Positions 1 to 8,062 are shown, numbered from the stretch's first letter. The stretch: 21,867 nucleotides of DNA from Chloroflexota bacterium (GCA_014360745.1 JACIWY010000012.1:1-21867), one strand, 5' to 3'. Notes: generated by a model not told the origin, from the letters alone. A program made the numbers and translations.

Positions 1-146
1 AAGGCAGGCAATTGCATCCCCATGGAACGTGCCGTGATTCTTGATGGCTTACCTTGAACTCTCGTTCGACGAGGTGACGGACATCCAGGAGCATGATAGT
101 ATGTGCCGAGCGCGGAATAATACATGAGGCTGTCGGGAGAAAGGTC

Positions 147-1244
147 ATGGAAGGACTTTATCCGCTGCGTTTTCGCGAGATCTTGCGCAATTATGGTTTT
201 GGCGGGCGCTGGATCGCCGAGGCATTTGCTAAGGAGGGCTTGTCCGACGATCATCGTCTGGCCGAGACTTGGGAGGCGGTGGATCGGCCAGGGGAATCGA
301 GTATAGTGCGCAACGGCCCACTCGCGGGGCACACGTTGCATCAACTCATCGAGGGTTATGGCCAGGCGCTGTTGGGCAGCGAGATAGTAGCCCGCTTCGG
401 TGCCCGCTTTCCGTTGCTGATCAAATTCCTGGACGCTACTCATCCTTTGGGCGAGCAGATTCATCCCGACGACGAGCAAGCCCGGTCGATGGGTTCGTTC
501 GATACCGGCAAGACCGAAGCTTGGTACATGTTGGGCGTGCGCGCGGGGGCCACCATCCATGCGGGTCCTCGCGCTGGGCTTACTCGAGAGGAATTGGTCG
601 AGGCGTTGCTGCGCCGCGAATCGCGCGCCTGTATGCGCGAGTATGAGCCCCAGCCTGGGGAAGCTTTTTTGCTTTACGCCGGCACGATGCATTATTCTCG
701 GGGCGGCATGCTCTTTTGTGAGATCATGCAGAACTCGGATATCACCATAGGGCTCAATCATTTTATGGATAGGGCCGAGCCAGGACGTGAGCGAGAGCGT
801 GCCCAGGAATTGTCCGACATGATCCACATCGAGGAAGATTTTGATTGCCGCACACGCCAAGTCGTGCTCGCCGAGGGGCGCAACCGGCGCACCTATGTGT
901 TAGCCTGCCGCCATTTCGCTATGGAGCGTTTGGATCTGGCCGAGCCGGAGGATGTCCTTCTGGAGGGGAGACGTTTCGTAGTCCTGGCCGCCATCGAGGG
1001 CGCTTGCCGGGTGGCCGGCGGGGCCGGGGCAGAGGTGTTGCGGCCGGGCCAGACCTGCCTGTTGCCCGCTTCCCTCGGGGCGGTCTCGCTGGAGCCGAAG
1101 AGAATCGCCTCATTGCTATCCATGTACGTGCCCGATCTGAAGCTTGATATCATTGAGCCGTTGCGTGCCCAGGGCGTGTCTGCGGACGAGATTCTGGGGC
1201 TGGGCGGGCAGACGGCGTTGAACGACCTGCGGCCGCTCTTGTAA
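147..1244 (+). CDS. manA: Class I mannose-6-phosphate isomerase-like protein
   Basis: Predicted cytosolic metal-dependent cupin of about 365 residues that interconverts mannose-6-phosphate and fructose-6-phosphate or acts on a related sugar phosphate. The N-terminus MEGLYPLRFREILRNYGFGG matches the usual opening of short bacterial phosphomannose isomerases. The family's four metal ligands are visible: Gln104 and His106 in EQIHPDDE, Glu124 in GKTEAWYML, and His182 in GTMHYSRGG. ATG 147 is preferred over the upstream ATG 93. GGGAG at 135-139 lies 7 nt before 147, and homology begins there, whereas ATG 93 has AGGAG only 1 nt away. The TPP-enzyme gene follows after 36 bp, so the two are probably co-transcribed. 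The fold and active site are confident. The physiological substrate is not, because the neighbours are not mannose genes. Confidence 0.85.
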   Translation: MEGLYPLRFREILRNYGFGGRWIAEAFAKEGLSDDHRLAETWEAVDRPGESSIVRNGPLAGHTLHQLIEGYGQALLGSEIVARFGARFPLLIKFLDATHPLGEQIHPDDEQARSMGSFDTGKTEAWYMLGVRAGATIHAGPRAGLTREELVEALLRRESRACMREYEPQPGEAFLLYAGTMHYSRGGMLFCEIMQNSDITIGLNHFMDRAEPGRERERAQELSDMIHIEEDFDCRTRQVVLAEGRNRRTYVLACRHFAMERLDLAEPEDVLLEGRRFVVLAAIEGACRVAGGAGAEVLRPGQTCLLPASLGAVSLEPKRIASLLSMYVPDLKLDIIEPLRAQGVSADEILGLGGQTALNDLRPLL

Positions 1245-1280
1245 GCGCCCAGATCTATTATGATATGAGAGGAGGAAACG

Positions 1281-2885
1281 ATGTCATCGATGAAAGGGGG
1301 GCAGGCGGTCGTCGCCGCGCTATTGCGCGAGAGCGTCGAGACTGTTTTTGGCATTCCCGGCGTGCACACGCTCGAGATCTATGATGCGCTGTACGACCGC
1401 CCGCAGATTCGCCACATCCTGGCTCGCCACGAAGGCGGCGCTGCCTTTATGGCCGATGGCTATGCTCGCGCCTCGGGCAGGGTAGGCGTCGTGCTGGCCA
1501 TCACCGGACCGGGCGTGACCAACGCCTCCACGGCGCTGGGTCAGGCCTATGCCGATGGCGTGCCGCTGCTCCTGGTGCACAGCGATGTCGATTCGCGTTA
1601 TCGTGGCCTGGGGAACCTGCACGAACTCAAGGATCAGCGAGGGATGTTGGCCGCCATCACCAAATGGGGAGGCCGCGCCGAGCGGGTCGGCGATATACCT
1701 GTCCTCATCCACATCGCGCTGGAGCGGGCGCAGGAGGGCTGGCCGGGCCCCGTCCATGTGGAGATTCCTTTGGATATCTTGGGAACACAGGAGGAAGTGG
1801 CCCTTCCCGAACAAGAGGCCCGGCTGCGCCCTCAGGTAGCCGAGGAAGAGCTGGCCCAAGCCGCCGCGCTTCTCGCCCAAAGCGAGCGCCCGCTGATCTA
1901 TGCCGGCTGGGGGGTGACCGCTGCTGCCGCCAACGCCGAACTGCTCGAGCTGGCCGAGCGCCTGGGCGCCGTAGTGCTCACCGATCCCGTGGGCAAGGGC
2001 ACCCTGCCAGAGGATCACCCGCTGTGTCTGGGCGCCGCTTTTATGGATCGCGAGGCTGTCGAGCCGCTTCTCGTCCGGGCCGATGTCGGCCTGGCCATAG
2101 GCACACGCCTGGGGGCCATGGAGACGCGCAACGGCGAGTTGGCCTTGCCCAAGCCGCTCATCCATATCGACCCGTTGGCCGAAAATATCGGCCGGCTCTA
2201 TCCGACCGAGGTCGGGATTGTGGGTGAGATCAAGGCTGCTCTGGGTGCGTTGTTGCAACGTTTGCCGCGCCGGTCGCGCCCTGGCCCGCGAGAGGAGGTA
2301 GCCAGGGCCAAAGCACAAGCGTATCAACGGCTCCACGAACGCGCGCCTCAAATCGCCCGCATTTTGGGCGATCTGCGTTCGGCCCTGGGGCGCGAGGGGA
2401 TACTCGGCCTCGATATGACTCTGCCTGCCTATTGGGCGGCGCGTTACTTGGAGGTGTATGAGCCCCGTACCTTGCTCAACCCTTATTACTTTATGGCGCT
2501 GGGCTACGGTTTGCCCGCAGCCATCGGGGCCAAATTGGCCCGTCCCGATCGCCCGGTGGTCGCCCTGTGCGGCGATGGCGGGTTCCTCTTTACTTGTCAG
2601 GAGCTGGCCACGGCCGCGCTGTACGGTTTGGATTTGACGATCGTGTTGTTCAACAATGATCGCTACGGGGCCATCTATCGCCATCAGCAACGGCGATATG
2701 AGGGCCGTACGGTGGCCACGGAGCTGGCCAACCCCGATTTCGTCGCCTTTGCCGAGAGTTTTGGTATCAGAGGGGTGCGGCTTTGTTCTTATGAGGATCT
2801 GGGCGTTGCCCTGCGCGAAACCCTGTCTCGCCGTGAACTGGCCCTCATCGAAGTATCGGCCCACACTTTGCCCGCGCCCTGGTAG
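1281..2885 (+). CDS. Thiamine-diphosphate-dependent enzyme, acetolactate synthase/AruI-like
   Basis: A 534-residue enzyme with the three-domain layout of the acetolactate synthase/pyruvate decarboxylase superfamily: pyrimidine-binding, central Rossmann-like, and diphosphate-binding domains. The catalytic glutamate is Glu51 in ARHEGGAAFMADGYARASG. The ThDP/Mg motif runs from GDG at 431-433 to Asn458-Asn459 (LFNNDRYG). The segment LGNLHELKDQRGM resembles 5-guanidino-2-oxopentanoate decarboxylase (AruI) and its relatives more than biosynthetic IlvB. No regulatory subunit is adjacent, which also argues against a branched-chain biosynthetic role. GAGGAGG at about 1267-1273 lies just upstream of the ATG. 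The substrate cannot be settled from sequence. An arginine-derived 2-oxo acid is one candidate, given the polyamine-type importer downstream. Confidence 0.85.
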   Translation: MSSMKGGQAVVAALLRESVETVFGIPGVHTLEIYDALYDRPQIRHILARHEGGAAFMADGYARASGRVGVVLAITGPGVTNASTALGQAYADGVPLLLVHSDVDSRYRGLGNLHELKDQRGMLAAITKWGGRAERVGDIPVLIHIALERAQEGWPGPVHVEIPLDILGTQEEVALPEQEARLRPQVAEEELAQAAALLAQSERPLIYAGWGVTAAAANAELLELAERLGAVVLTDPVGKGTLPEDHPLCLGAAFMDREAVEPLLVRADVGLAIGTRLGAMETRNGELALPKPLIHIDPLAENIGRLYPTEVGIVGEIKAALGALLQRLPRRSRPGPREEVARAKAQAYQRLHERAPQIARILGDLRSALGREGILGLDMTLPAYWAARYLEVYEPRTLLNPYYFMALGYGLPAAIGAKLARPDRPVVALCGDGGFLFTCQELATAALYGLDLTIVLFNNDRYGAIYRHQQRRYEGRTVATELANPDFVAFAESFGIRGVRLCSYEDLGVALRETLSRRELALIEVSAHTLPAPW

Positions 2886-2904
2886 CGAGCAGAAAGGAAC
2901 GACC

Positions 2905-3276
2905 ATGAGCCCTCTTGGTGCCGCTGTCATCGGTCTTGGCGTCGGCCGCATCCACGCCGTCGCCTATGACGCCCTTCCCGAGTATGAGCTCGTCGCTGTG
3001 TGCGACACCAACCCGGAAAGGCTCGCCTTGGCCCGCGAACAATTTGGCCTGGCCGCCTATAGCGATGCCGCCGAGATGCTACGCGATGAGCGCATCGAGG
3101 TGGTCTCAGTGGCCACACCTCACCCTTCCCATGCCCCTCTAGCCATCGCCGCTCTGGAGAGCGGCCGCCACGTGATCGTGGAAAAGCCGATGGCCGTGAA
3201 TCTGCGCGAGGCCGACGCCATGATCGAGTGTGCTTCATTTGCATTAGCCTTGGTAATGCGTATAACATGGATTTAG
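2905..3276 (+). pseudogene. Truncated Gfo/Idh/MocA-family oxidoreductase
   Basis: The 123-codon frame starts MSPLGAAVIGLGVGRIHAVA, a Rossmann NAD(P)-binding motif (GLGVGRIHA). It continues through VATPHPSHAPLAIAALESG and HVIVEKPMAVNLREADAM, which includes the EKP motif with the catalytic lysine of this family. Family members are usually about 330-400 residues, but recognisable similarity stops near codon 109 (about nt 3230). About 14 unrelated residues and a TAG follow. The substrate-binding C-terminal domain is absent and I do not find it in the next 380 bp in any frame. AGAAAGGA at 2891-2898 precedes the ATG, and the gene begins 19 bp after the TPP-enzyme gene, so it was probably the third gene of that operon. 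Decay by deletion or rearrangement is the simplest reading. An assembly join is the alternative. Confidence 0.8.
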
Positions 3277-3657
3277 AATCAAGCTGTCGATGTTCTGGAT
3301 CGGGGCTTTTTCCCCTCCGGCGTTTCGGTTGACAGCTCCGCCCAGACACGCGGTACATCGTCCAGTGGGGTGCGTGTCTCTTCTCTCCTCTTGTTACGTG
3401 GGTTGCCTTCCATTTGGTTGCGGCAGGCAATCGCTCTGAATTTGCCACAAGTAACGATCGAACGCGCTGTCCTGAGGGAGCGCCAGCACAGACGCGCGAG
3501 CGCTCCAAGGTGTTTTCCTCAAAGCTTGTGGCGATCGGCTTTCCAAATTGTGGGGCAGTAACCCCTCCCCGCAATGTATCCTGAGCTGGCGCTTTGGCCT
3601 TGCTTGGGCTTTTTTACTAGGTGGTCATCACAATTCTGCGCGGAAAAGTGAGGAAGC
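3277..3657 (+). other. Gene-free interval between the truncated oxidoreductase and potD
   Basis: No convincing coding frame is present on either strand. The open frames here are short or are shadows with low-complexity Arg/Ser/Pro composition. The interval holds an inverted repeat around a GGGG/CCCC hairpin at 3282-3337. It also has a T-run after a weak C/G stem near 3597-3617 (GCTTGGGCTTTTTT). The potD promoter presumably lies here. TTGACA at 3329-3334 is a perfect -35 sequence, but no good -10 box sits 16-18 bp beyond it. I see no tRNA. Confidence 0.6.
3282..3337 (+). repeat. Inverted repeat enclosing a GC hairpin
   Basis: AGCTGTC at 3282-3288 pairs perfectly with GACAGCT at 3331-3337. Inside, GGGG at 3302-3305 and CCCC at 3312-3315 flank the loop CTTTTT. 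It could be a transcript terminator or attenuator behind the broken oxidoreductase, or an end remnant of the rearrangement that truncated it. The right arm overlaps the TTGACA noted in the surrounding interval. Confidence 0.4.
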
Positions 3658-4725
3658 ATGTACAAGCCGAGATTTGCCGTTCGCTGTGTCTTGGGTGCCA
3701 TGATTTTGGCGCTCCTCCTGGGCCTTGTTGGGGCCTGCGCCAAGAAGGAGAGGGGCCCGCTGGTCGTCCTCGAATGGTCGGGGTATGAGCAGCCGGTCTT
3801 TTGGAAAGAGTTTGCCGCCAAGCATCCTGATGTAAAGGTCGATTACGTCTTTTTCGCCGAGGATGCCGAGGCCTATGCCAAGCTCCAATCCGGCTTTGTC
3901 GCCGATTTGGTGCATCCGCATATCGGCTGGCTGCAAATCTATGTGGAGAACGATTTGTTGCAGCCCATCGATACCTCCAAGCTCAAGAACTGGAAGGGCA
4001 TTATGCCCGAATTGGCCGCTCAGGGTCAATACAAGGGCAAACAATATCTGGTGCCCTGGGAATGGGGCTATGATTCGATCTTGGTGCGCACCGACAAGGT
4101 GAAGGAGGTGCCCGATTCTTGGGCCGATATTTGGGATCCGCAGTACGCCGGCCATGTCTCCATCTATGACTCGGCCGAGGCGGCTGTGATCATGACGGCC
4201 GTTGTCTTGGGGTATGATCCCTGGAATATGGACGATCAGCAGCTCGAGGCGGTTAAAAAGAAGCTGATCGAGCTCAAGCCCAACCTGCTCGGTTATTGGA
4301 CCGATTATACCGAGATCAACCAACAGGTGGCCTCCGGCGAGGTCTGGTTGGGGGTGAACACCTGGCCCGATGCTTACGTGGCCGTCAAAGCGCAAGGGGT
4401 GCCCGTTGAATATATCACGCCTAAAGAGGGGCGCATGGGGTGGATCTATGGCTTTGCTATTCCCAAAAGCGCTAAAAACCCGGACCTGGCCCACGACTAT
4501 ATCGATGCCATGATCTCCGTCGAGTCGATGGCCGAGATGGCCAACCAGTACGGTTATGGCGCGGCCAACGCGGAGGTGGCGAAGCTTACCGATCCGGAAC
4601 TGGTCAAGCTTTTCCAACTGGATCAGCCCGACGTGCTGCAAAAGACCATCTTTTTCAAGTCGATCACCGAAGAACAACGCCAAAAGTGGACCACGCTGTG
4701 GGACGAGGTCAAGGCTGCGCCGTAG
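3658..4725 (+). CDS. potD: Spermidine/putrescine-type ABC transporter substrate-binding lipoprotein
   Basis: A 355-residue extracytoplasmic solute-binding protein of the PotD/PotF class. It has a positively charged N-terminus (MYKPRFAVR), a hydrophobic core at about residues 11-24, and a lipobox VGAC with Cys27 as the lipidated residue. Family-like segments include VVLEWSGYEQPVFWKEF, YLVPWEWGYDSILVRTD, DSWADIWDPQYAGHVSIYD and GWIYGFAIPKSAKNPDLA. Aromatic residues such as Trp/Tyr and acidic residues typical of polyamine pockets are abundant. It is followed by the two permeases and the ATPase, but separated from them by a strong hairpin, a common way to express the binding protein in excess. 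AGGAA at 3651-3655 precedes the ATG closely. Polyamine is the family default; another cationic or amino-acid-derived ligand is possible. Confidence 0.85.
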   Translation: MYKPRFAVRCVLGAMILALLLGLVGACAKKERGPLVVLEWSGYEQPVFWKEFAAKHPDVKVDYVFFAEDAEAYAKLQSGFVADLVHPHIGWLQIYVENDLLQPIDTSKLKNWKGIMPELAAQGQYKGKQYLVPWEWGYDSILVRTDKVKEVPDSWADIWDPQYAGHVSIYDSAEAAVIMTAVVLGYDPWNMDDQQLEAVKKKLIELKPNLLGYWTDYTEINQQVASGEVWLGVNTWPDAYVAVKAQGVPVEYITPKEGRMGWIYGFAIPKSAKNPDLAHDYIDAMISVESMAEMANQYGYGAANAEVAKLTDPELVKLFQLDQPDVLQKTIFFKSITEEQRQKWTTLWDEVKAAP

Positions 4726-4737
4726 TGATGTCGTCGC

Positions 4738-4773
4738 TAGTACGGGGAAGGCGGACAAGCCTTCCCCGTATTA
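4738..4773 (+). promoter_or_regulatory. Long intercistronic hairpin between potD and potB
   Basis: TACGGGGAAGGC at 4741-4752 and GCCTTCCCCGTA at 4759-4770 form a perfect 12-bp stem with a GGACAA loop. The stem extends to 15 bp with one G-T wobble (4738-4773). There is no U-tract, only TTAACAAG, and the permease gene follows at 4807. A partial terminator or an mRNA-stabilising structure that raises potD expression over the membrane subunits is the likely role. Confidence 0.75.
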
Positions 4774-4806
4774 ACAAGTACATTCGTCAGAAGGACAGAA
4801 GAATCG

Positions 4807-5658
4807 ATGAATACCCGCACGCGGGTTGCCTTGCTCATGATACCGCCGACGTTGCTACTGCTCTTTTTCTTGGTGCTGCCCATGTTGGTGATGGCCAGCT
4901 TTACCGTGCGCGAAGGTAGTTTTGGGGCGGCGCGGCAGCGTTTCAGCCTGGAACATTATCAGGCATTCTTACAAAACACGGCCTTTCATCATTTGCTATT
5001 GCGCACTGTGTTGATATCCCTTGAGACTTCGATATATTGTGTTATATTATCTTATCCCGTGGCTTACTATCTGGCTTTTCATGCCGGGCCCAAACGTATT
5101 GCGCTACTGACTCTGATCTTGGCGCCAGCCTGGACCAGTTTCTTGTTGCGCGTTTTGGCTTGGAAGCTTATCCTCGGCTCGGAAGGGGTGTTGAGCTCTC
5201 TGCTGGTCTCATTGCGGTTGATGCCCGAGCCCAGGCCGATCTTGCTCTACTCACGGGGGGCAGTGATTATCGCGTTGGTGTATTCCTGGATTCCTTTTGT
5301 AGCCCTGCCCATCTTTGCTGCTCTAGATCGCATCGATCGTCATCTCTTGGAGGCGGCGGCAGATTTGGGGTGCCCACCGTGGCAGACCTTTTTGCGCGTC
5401 ACGTTGCCCCTGAGCTTGCCGGGCGTGGCGGCCGGTTTCGCCTTTGTTTTCATCCCCACCTTGGGGGAGTGGGTGACGCCGGCGTTGGTGGGGGGCGTGA
5501 AAGGGGTGATGTACGGTAATATTATCCAGGATCAGTTTGCGCGCGCATTGAATTGGCCCATGGGTTCGTTGATGAGCTTTGTCATGCTGTTGCTTATGCT
5601 GATATTGGTGTTGGCCTTTGGCCGCTCTACGCAGCTTATGACCATGGAGGGCTCCTGA
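4807..5658 (+). CDS. potB: Spermidine/putrescine-type ABC transporter permease 1
   Basis: An integral membrane protein of 283 residues with a hydrophobic N-terminal helix (about 7-31) and about five further helices, as in PotB/PotH. The cytoplasmic coupling loop (EAA motif) is clear at about residues 182-206: EAAADLGCPPWQTFLRVTLP. The segment FVFIPTLGEWVTPALVGG is typical of the PotB subfamily. It forms the heterodimeric channel with the next gene, whose ATG overlaps the TGA of this one. AAGGA at 4791-4795 precedes the ATG by 11 nt, a slightly long spacing. Confidence 0.9.
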   Translation: MNTRTRVALLMIPPTLLLLFFLVLPMLVMASFTVREGSFGAARQRFSLEHYQAFLQNTAFHHLLLRTVLISLETSIYCVILSYPVAYYLAFHAGPKRIALLTLILAPAWTSFLLRVLAWKLILGSEGVLSSLLVSLRLMPEPRPILLYSRGAVIIALVYSWIPFVALPIFAALDRIDRHLLEAAADLGCPPWQTFLRVTLPLSLPGVAAGFAFVFIPTLGEWVTPALVGGVKGVMYGNIIQDQFARALNWPMGSLMSFVMLLLMLILVLAFGRSTQLMTMEGS

Positions 5659-6437
5659 TGAGACGACCGGGGGCGCCCTTCATCGGGACGCTCTATTTTA
5701 TTGTAATTGCTGTATTTCTCTATATTCCTATTTTTATATTGGTTGTTTTTTCTTTTAACGATTCCGTAATTCTTGTATTTCCCTATAAGGGGTTCACCCT
5801 GAGATGGTATGGTGAGTTGCTCAAGGCTAAGGAGCTGCTCAAGGCGGTGGGCAACAGCTTGCTCATCGGCATAGTTTCCTCGACCGTTTCCACTTTGCTG
5901 GGCACGATGGCAGCTGTGGGCATAAGTCGTTTTCGCTTTGTCGGGCGCGAATTGTTCCTGGCCGTGGCTTCCCTGCCGTTGGTAATCCCCTACGTAGTAT
6001 TAGGGGTAGCCTTGCTCGTTTTTTTTGGCATGGTGGGAGTGTCCCTTTCCTTGTGGACCGTAGGGATCGGGCATGTGGTCATCAGTATCCCTTATGTGTT
6101 ACTCATTGTGGCTTCGCGTCTGGCGGGGTTTCCGCCGAATTTAGAGGAAGCGGCCATGGATCTCGGCGCGACCTACTGGCAGACCCTTTCCAGGGTGACG
6201 GTGCCCATCTGCGCGCCGGCCGTGGCTGCGGCTTTTCTTACCTCGTTCACCACCTCGTTCGACGAGTTTGCAGTGAGCTTTTTCTTGGTAGGGCGCGAAT
6301 CCACATTGCCAATCTATCTTTATTCCCAATTGCGCTTTCCCAGCCGTCTGCCGCTCATTGTGACCTTAGCCGCTGTAGTGATGGTCTCTTCGATGGGTGT
6401 GCTGGCGCTGGCCGAGAGCCTGCGGCGCAAGACTTGA
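5658..6437 (+). CDS. potC: Spermidine/putrescine-type ABC transporter permease 2
   Basis: A 259-residue PotC/PotI-type inner-membrane permease. The start at 5658 shares bases with the stop of potB (TGATG), giving MRRPGAPFIGTLYFIV; the frame is open further upstream, but that part lies inside potB. Helix 1 spans about residues 10-32 and is followed by SFNDSVILVFPYKGFTLRWY, characteristic of PotC. The EAA loop is at about 163-187 (EEAAMDLGATYWQTLSRVTV), followed by FDEFAVSFFL. The stretch coding for helix 1 (about 5695-5790) is markedly AT-rich compared with its surroundings. The ATPase gene follows after 16 bp. Confidence 0.9.
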   Translation: MRRPGAPFIGTLYFIVIAVFLYIPIFILVVFSFNDSVILVFPYKGFTLRWYGELLKAKELLKAVGNSLLIGIVSSTVSTLLGTMAAVGISRFRFVGRELFLAVASLPLVIPYVVLGVALLVFFGMVGVSLSLWTVGIGHVVISIPYVLLIVASRLAGFPPNLEEAAMDLGATYWQTLSRVTVPICAPAVAAAFLTSFTTSFDEFAVSFFLVGRESTLPIYLYSQLRFPSRLPLIVTLAAVVMVSSMGVLALAESLRRKT

Positions 6438-6453
6438 TGCGGAGAGGAAACAC

Positions 6454-7554
6454 GTGGCCGGGTTATCCGTCGAGTTGCGCAACGTAACCAAGGTCTTTGG
6501 CGGTCACCATGAGCAGGTGGTGGCCGTCAACCAGGTCGATCTGGCCATTCGTTCGGGGGAGTTTTTCACGTTGTTGGGGCCCAGCGGTTGCGGCAAAACA
6601 ACCACCCTGCGTCTGATCGGCGGCTTTGAGCTGCCGACCTCTGGCGAGGTGTTCATTGAGGGCAAACCAATGGCGCGGGTGCCTCCCTATCGGCGGCCGG
6701 TGAACATCGTCTTTCAGAATTATGCACTTTTCCCTCACCTGAGCGTGGCCGAAAACATCGCTTTTGGCTTGGCGGTAAAAGGAGTCCCTCGCCGGGAGAG
6801 GGAGCGCCGAGTCAAACAAGCATTGGAGCTGGTGCGCCTGCCGGGGGTGGAGGAGCGCCGGCCAAACCAACTTTCCGGCGGTCAGCAACAGCGGGTAGCT
6901 TTGGCCAGGGCGTTGGTCAACGAACCAGCGGTGCTTTTGCTAGATGAGCCGTTGGGTGCGCTCGATCTCAAGCTGCGCAAACAGATGCAGATCGAGCTCA
7001 AGCATTTGCAGCAGCAGGTGGGCATCACTTTTATCTATGTGACGCATGACCAAGAAGAAGCCCTGACCATGTCCGACCGCATCGCGGTGATGTATAATGG
7101 GGAAGTCGTCCAAGTGGGCGATCCGGTGACCGTGTACGAGCGGCCAGCAACGCGCTTTGTGGCCGATTTCATTGGCGAGAGCAACTTTTTGCGGGCGCAG
7201 GTGTTGCGAGTTTGTGATGGGGAGGCGCGGGTCGCTGCAGGAGGTGGCGAAGTAAATGCCGCTGCGCTGGAGGGCTGCGCGCCGGGCGATGTGGTGACAA
7301 TCACCGTACGCCCCGAAAAGATCGTACTCACTCGGCCGGGGCTAACGAACGGACATGCGCTCAGCGGGGTCATTCGTGAGGCGGTGTACGTCGGCACCGA
7401 TACCCGCTTTGTGGTAGTTTTGCCCTCCGGCGAAACCGTCGTCGCGCGGGTGCAGAACATCGCCGATCGGGGTCTAGGCGAATTCGCCGTCGGCGATAGC
7501 GTCAAGCTCTCTTGGGCGACGAGCGACGCGCGGTTGTTGCGTGACCAAGTCTAG
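6454..7554 (+). CDS. potA: Spermidine/putrescine-type ABC transporter ATP-binding protein
   Basis: A 366-residue cytoplasmic ATPase that drives the importer. All signature elements are intact: Walker A GPSGCGKTT (42-50), Q-loop Gln88 in VFQNYALFPHLSV, LSGGQQQRVALARAL (from 140), Walker B LLLDEPLGALD (161-171), and the switch His198 in VTHDQEEAL. A C-terminal TOBE/OB-like regulatory domain follows from about residue 240 (NFLRAQVL, VTITVRPEKIVL). The GTG at 6454 is chosen because GGAGAGG (6441-6447) lies 6 nt upstream and the protein then begins just before the conserved VELRNVTKVFGG. Frames extending to 6397 would read into potC. Confidence 0.92.
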   Translation: MAGLSVELRNVTKVFGGHHEQVVAVNQVDLAIRSGEFFTLLGPSGCGKTTTLRLIGGFELPTSGEVFIEGKPMARVPPYRRPVNIVFQNYALFPHLSVAENIAFGLAVKGVPRRERERRVKQALELVRLPGVEERRPNQLSGGQQQRVALARALVNEPAVLLLDEPLGALDLKLRKQMQIELKHLQQQVGITFIYVTHDQEEALTMSDRIAVMYNGEVVQVGDPVTVYERPATRFVADFIGESNFLRAQVLRVCDGEARVAAGGGEVNAAALEGCAPGDVVTITVRPEKIVLTRPGLTNGHALSGVIREAVYVGTDTRFVVVLPSGETVVARVQNIADRGLGEFAVGDSVKLSWATSDARLLRDQV

Positions 7555-7576
7555 TTAAGAATAATAGGAGATGCAT

Positions 7577-8062
7577 ATGATCACCCCCGACGATTTGGCA
7601 GGCGCCTTTGCGCGCAATTTAAGCATCATCAAAGCCCAGACGAAAGGCCTGACCCATGCGGACAGCCTAATCCAGCCTCCCGTTCGTGGCAATTGCATGA
7701 ATTGGGTGCTGGGGCACATTCTGGAGAACCGCAACCTCGTGTTGCAGAGGTTGGGTCGCCCTTCGATTCTCAGCGAGGCTCAAGCCAAACGGTATGGTTA
7801 TGGCTCCGAGCCGGTCTGTGCGGATGGCGAGGACATTATCCCTCTGGAAACGATGCTCCAGCTTTTGGAGCAGAGCCAGGGGGGGATTGCTGAAGCCCTG
7901 GAACGGATCACCCCCGAGGAGTTGGCCCAGAAGGTGGAGAGCTTTTTGGGCAGCACCACATTGGGCCAGTTCTTGTTCTTTCTCTATTTTCACGAGACCT
8001 ACCATCTCGGCCAGACGGAACTGCTGCGGCAGTTGGCCGGCGTGGATGACAAGGTCCTGTAG
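7577..8062 (+). CDS. DinB-family (four-helix, metal-binding) protein
   Basis: A 161-residue small helical protein of the DinB/YfiT superfamily. The three-histidine metal site is visible: His47 in NWVLGHILENRN, and His139 and His143 in FHETYHLGQTELLRQL. The start is placed at ATG 7577 because AGGAG (7566-7570) lies 6 nt before it; the in-frame ATG 7571 directly abuts the Shine-Dalgarno sequence. It sits 22 bp after potA, so it is probably on the transporter transcript, and a GC-rich hairpin follows. DinB-like proteins include bacillithiol/mycothiol-dependent transferases and many of unknown function. No specific reaction can be assigned here. Confidence 0.82.
   Translation: MITPDDLAGAFARNLSIIKAQTKGLTHADSLIQPPVRGNCMNWVLGHILENRNLVLQRLGRPSILSEAQAKRYGYGSEPVCADGEDIIPLETMLQLLEQSQGGIAEALERITPEELAQKVESFLGSTTLGQFLFFLYFHETYHLGQTELLRQLAGVDDKVL

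Noticed and set aside
44..124. 27-codon frame beginning MAYLELSFDEV before the PMI-like gene
   Set aside because: No Shine-Dalgarno sequence, no similarity, and too short to support. It could be chance or the remains of an upstream gene.
1281..2885. Assignment as acetolactate synthase large subunit (IlvB)
   Set aside because: No small subunit or other branched-chain genes are nearby, and the LGNLHELKDQR segment points to AruI-like decarboxylases instead.
1320..2951. 543-codon open frame on the minus strand
   Set aside because: It is antisense to the TPP enzyme, whose motifs are clear. The minus-strand product is low-complexity with no recognisable domain; it arises from codon bias in GC-rich DNA.
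3329..3357. TTGACA as part of a sigma-70 promoter for potD
   Set aside because: The -35 matches perfectly, but the sequence at the correct spacing (GGTACA) is a poor -10 and the start codon is 300 bp away.
2927..3574. 215-codon minus-strand frame across the oxidoreductase breakpoint
   Set aside because: Arg/Ser/Pro-rich with no domain, and it crosses from antisense of the oxidoreductase into non-coding DNA. I could not support it as the gene that caused the truncation.
3628..4758. 376-codon minus-strand frame opposite potD
   Set aside because: It mirrors the potD coding frame. Its translation is Gly/His/Leu/Ile-rich with no domain, and the plus-strand lipoprotein is convincing.
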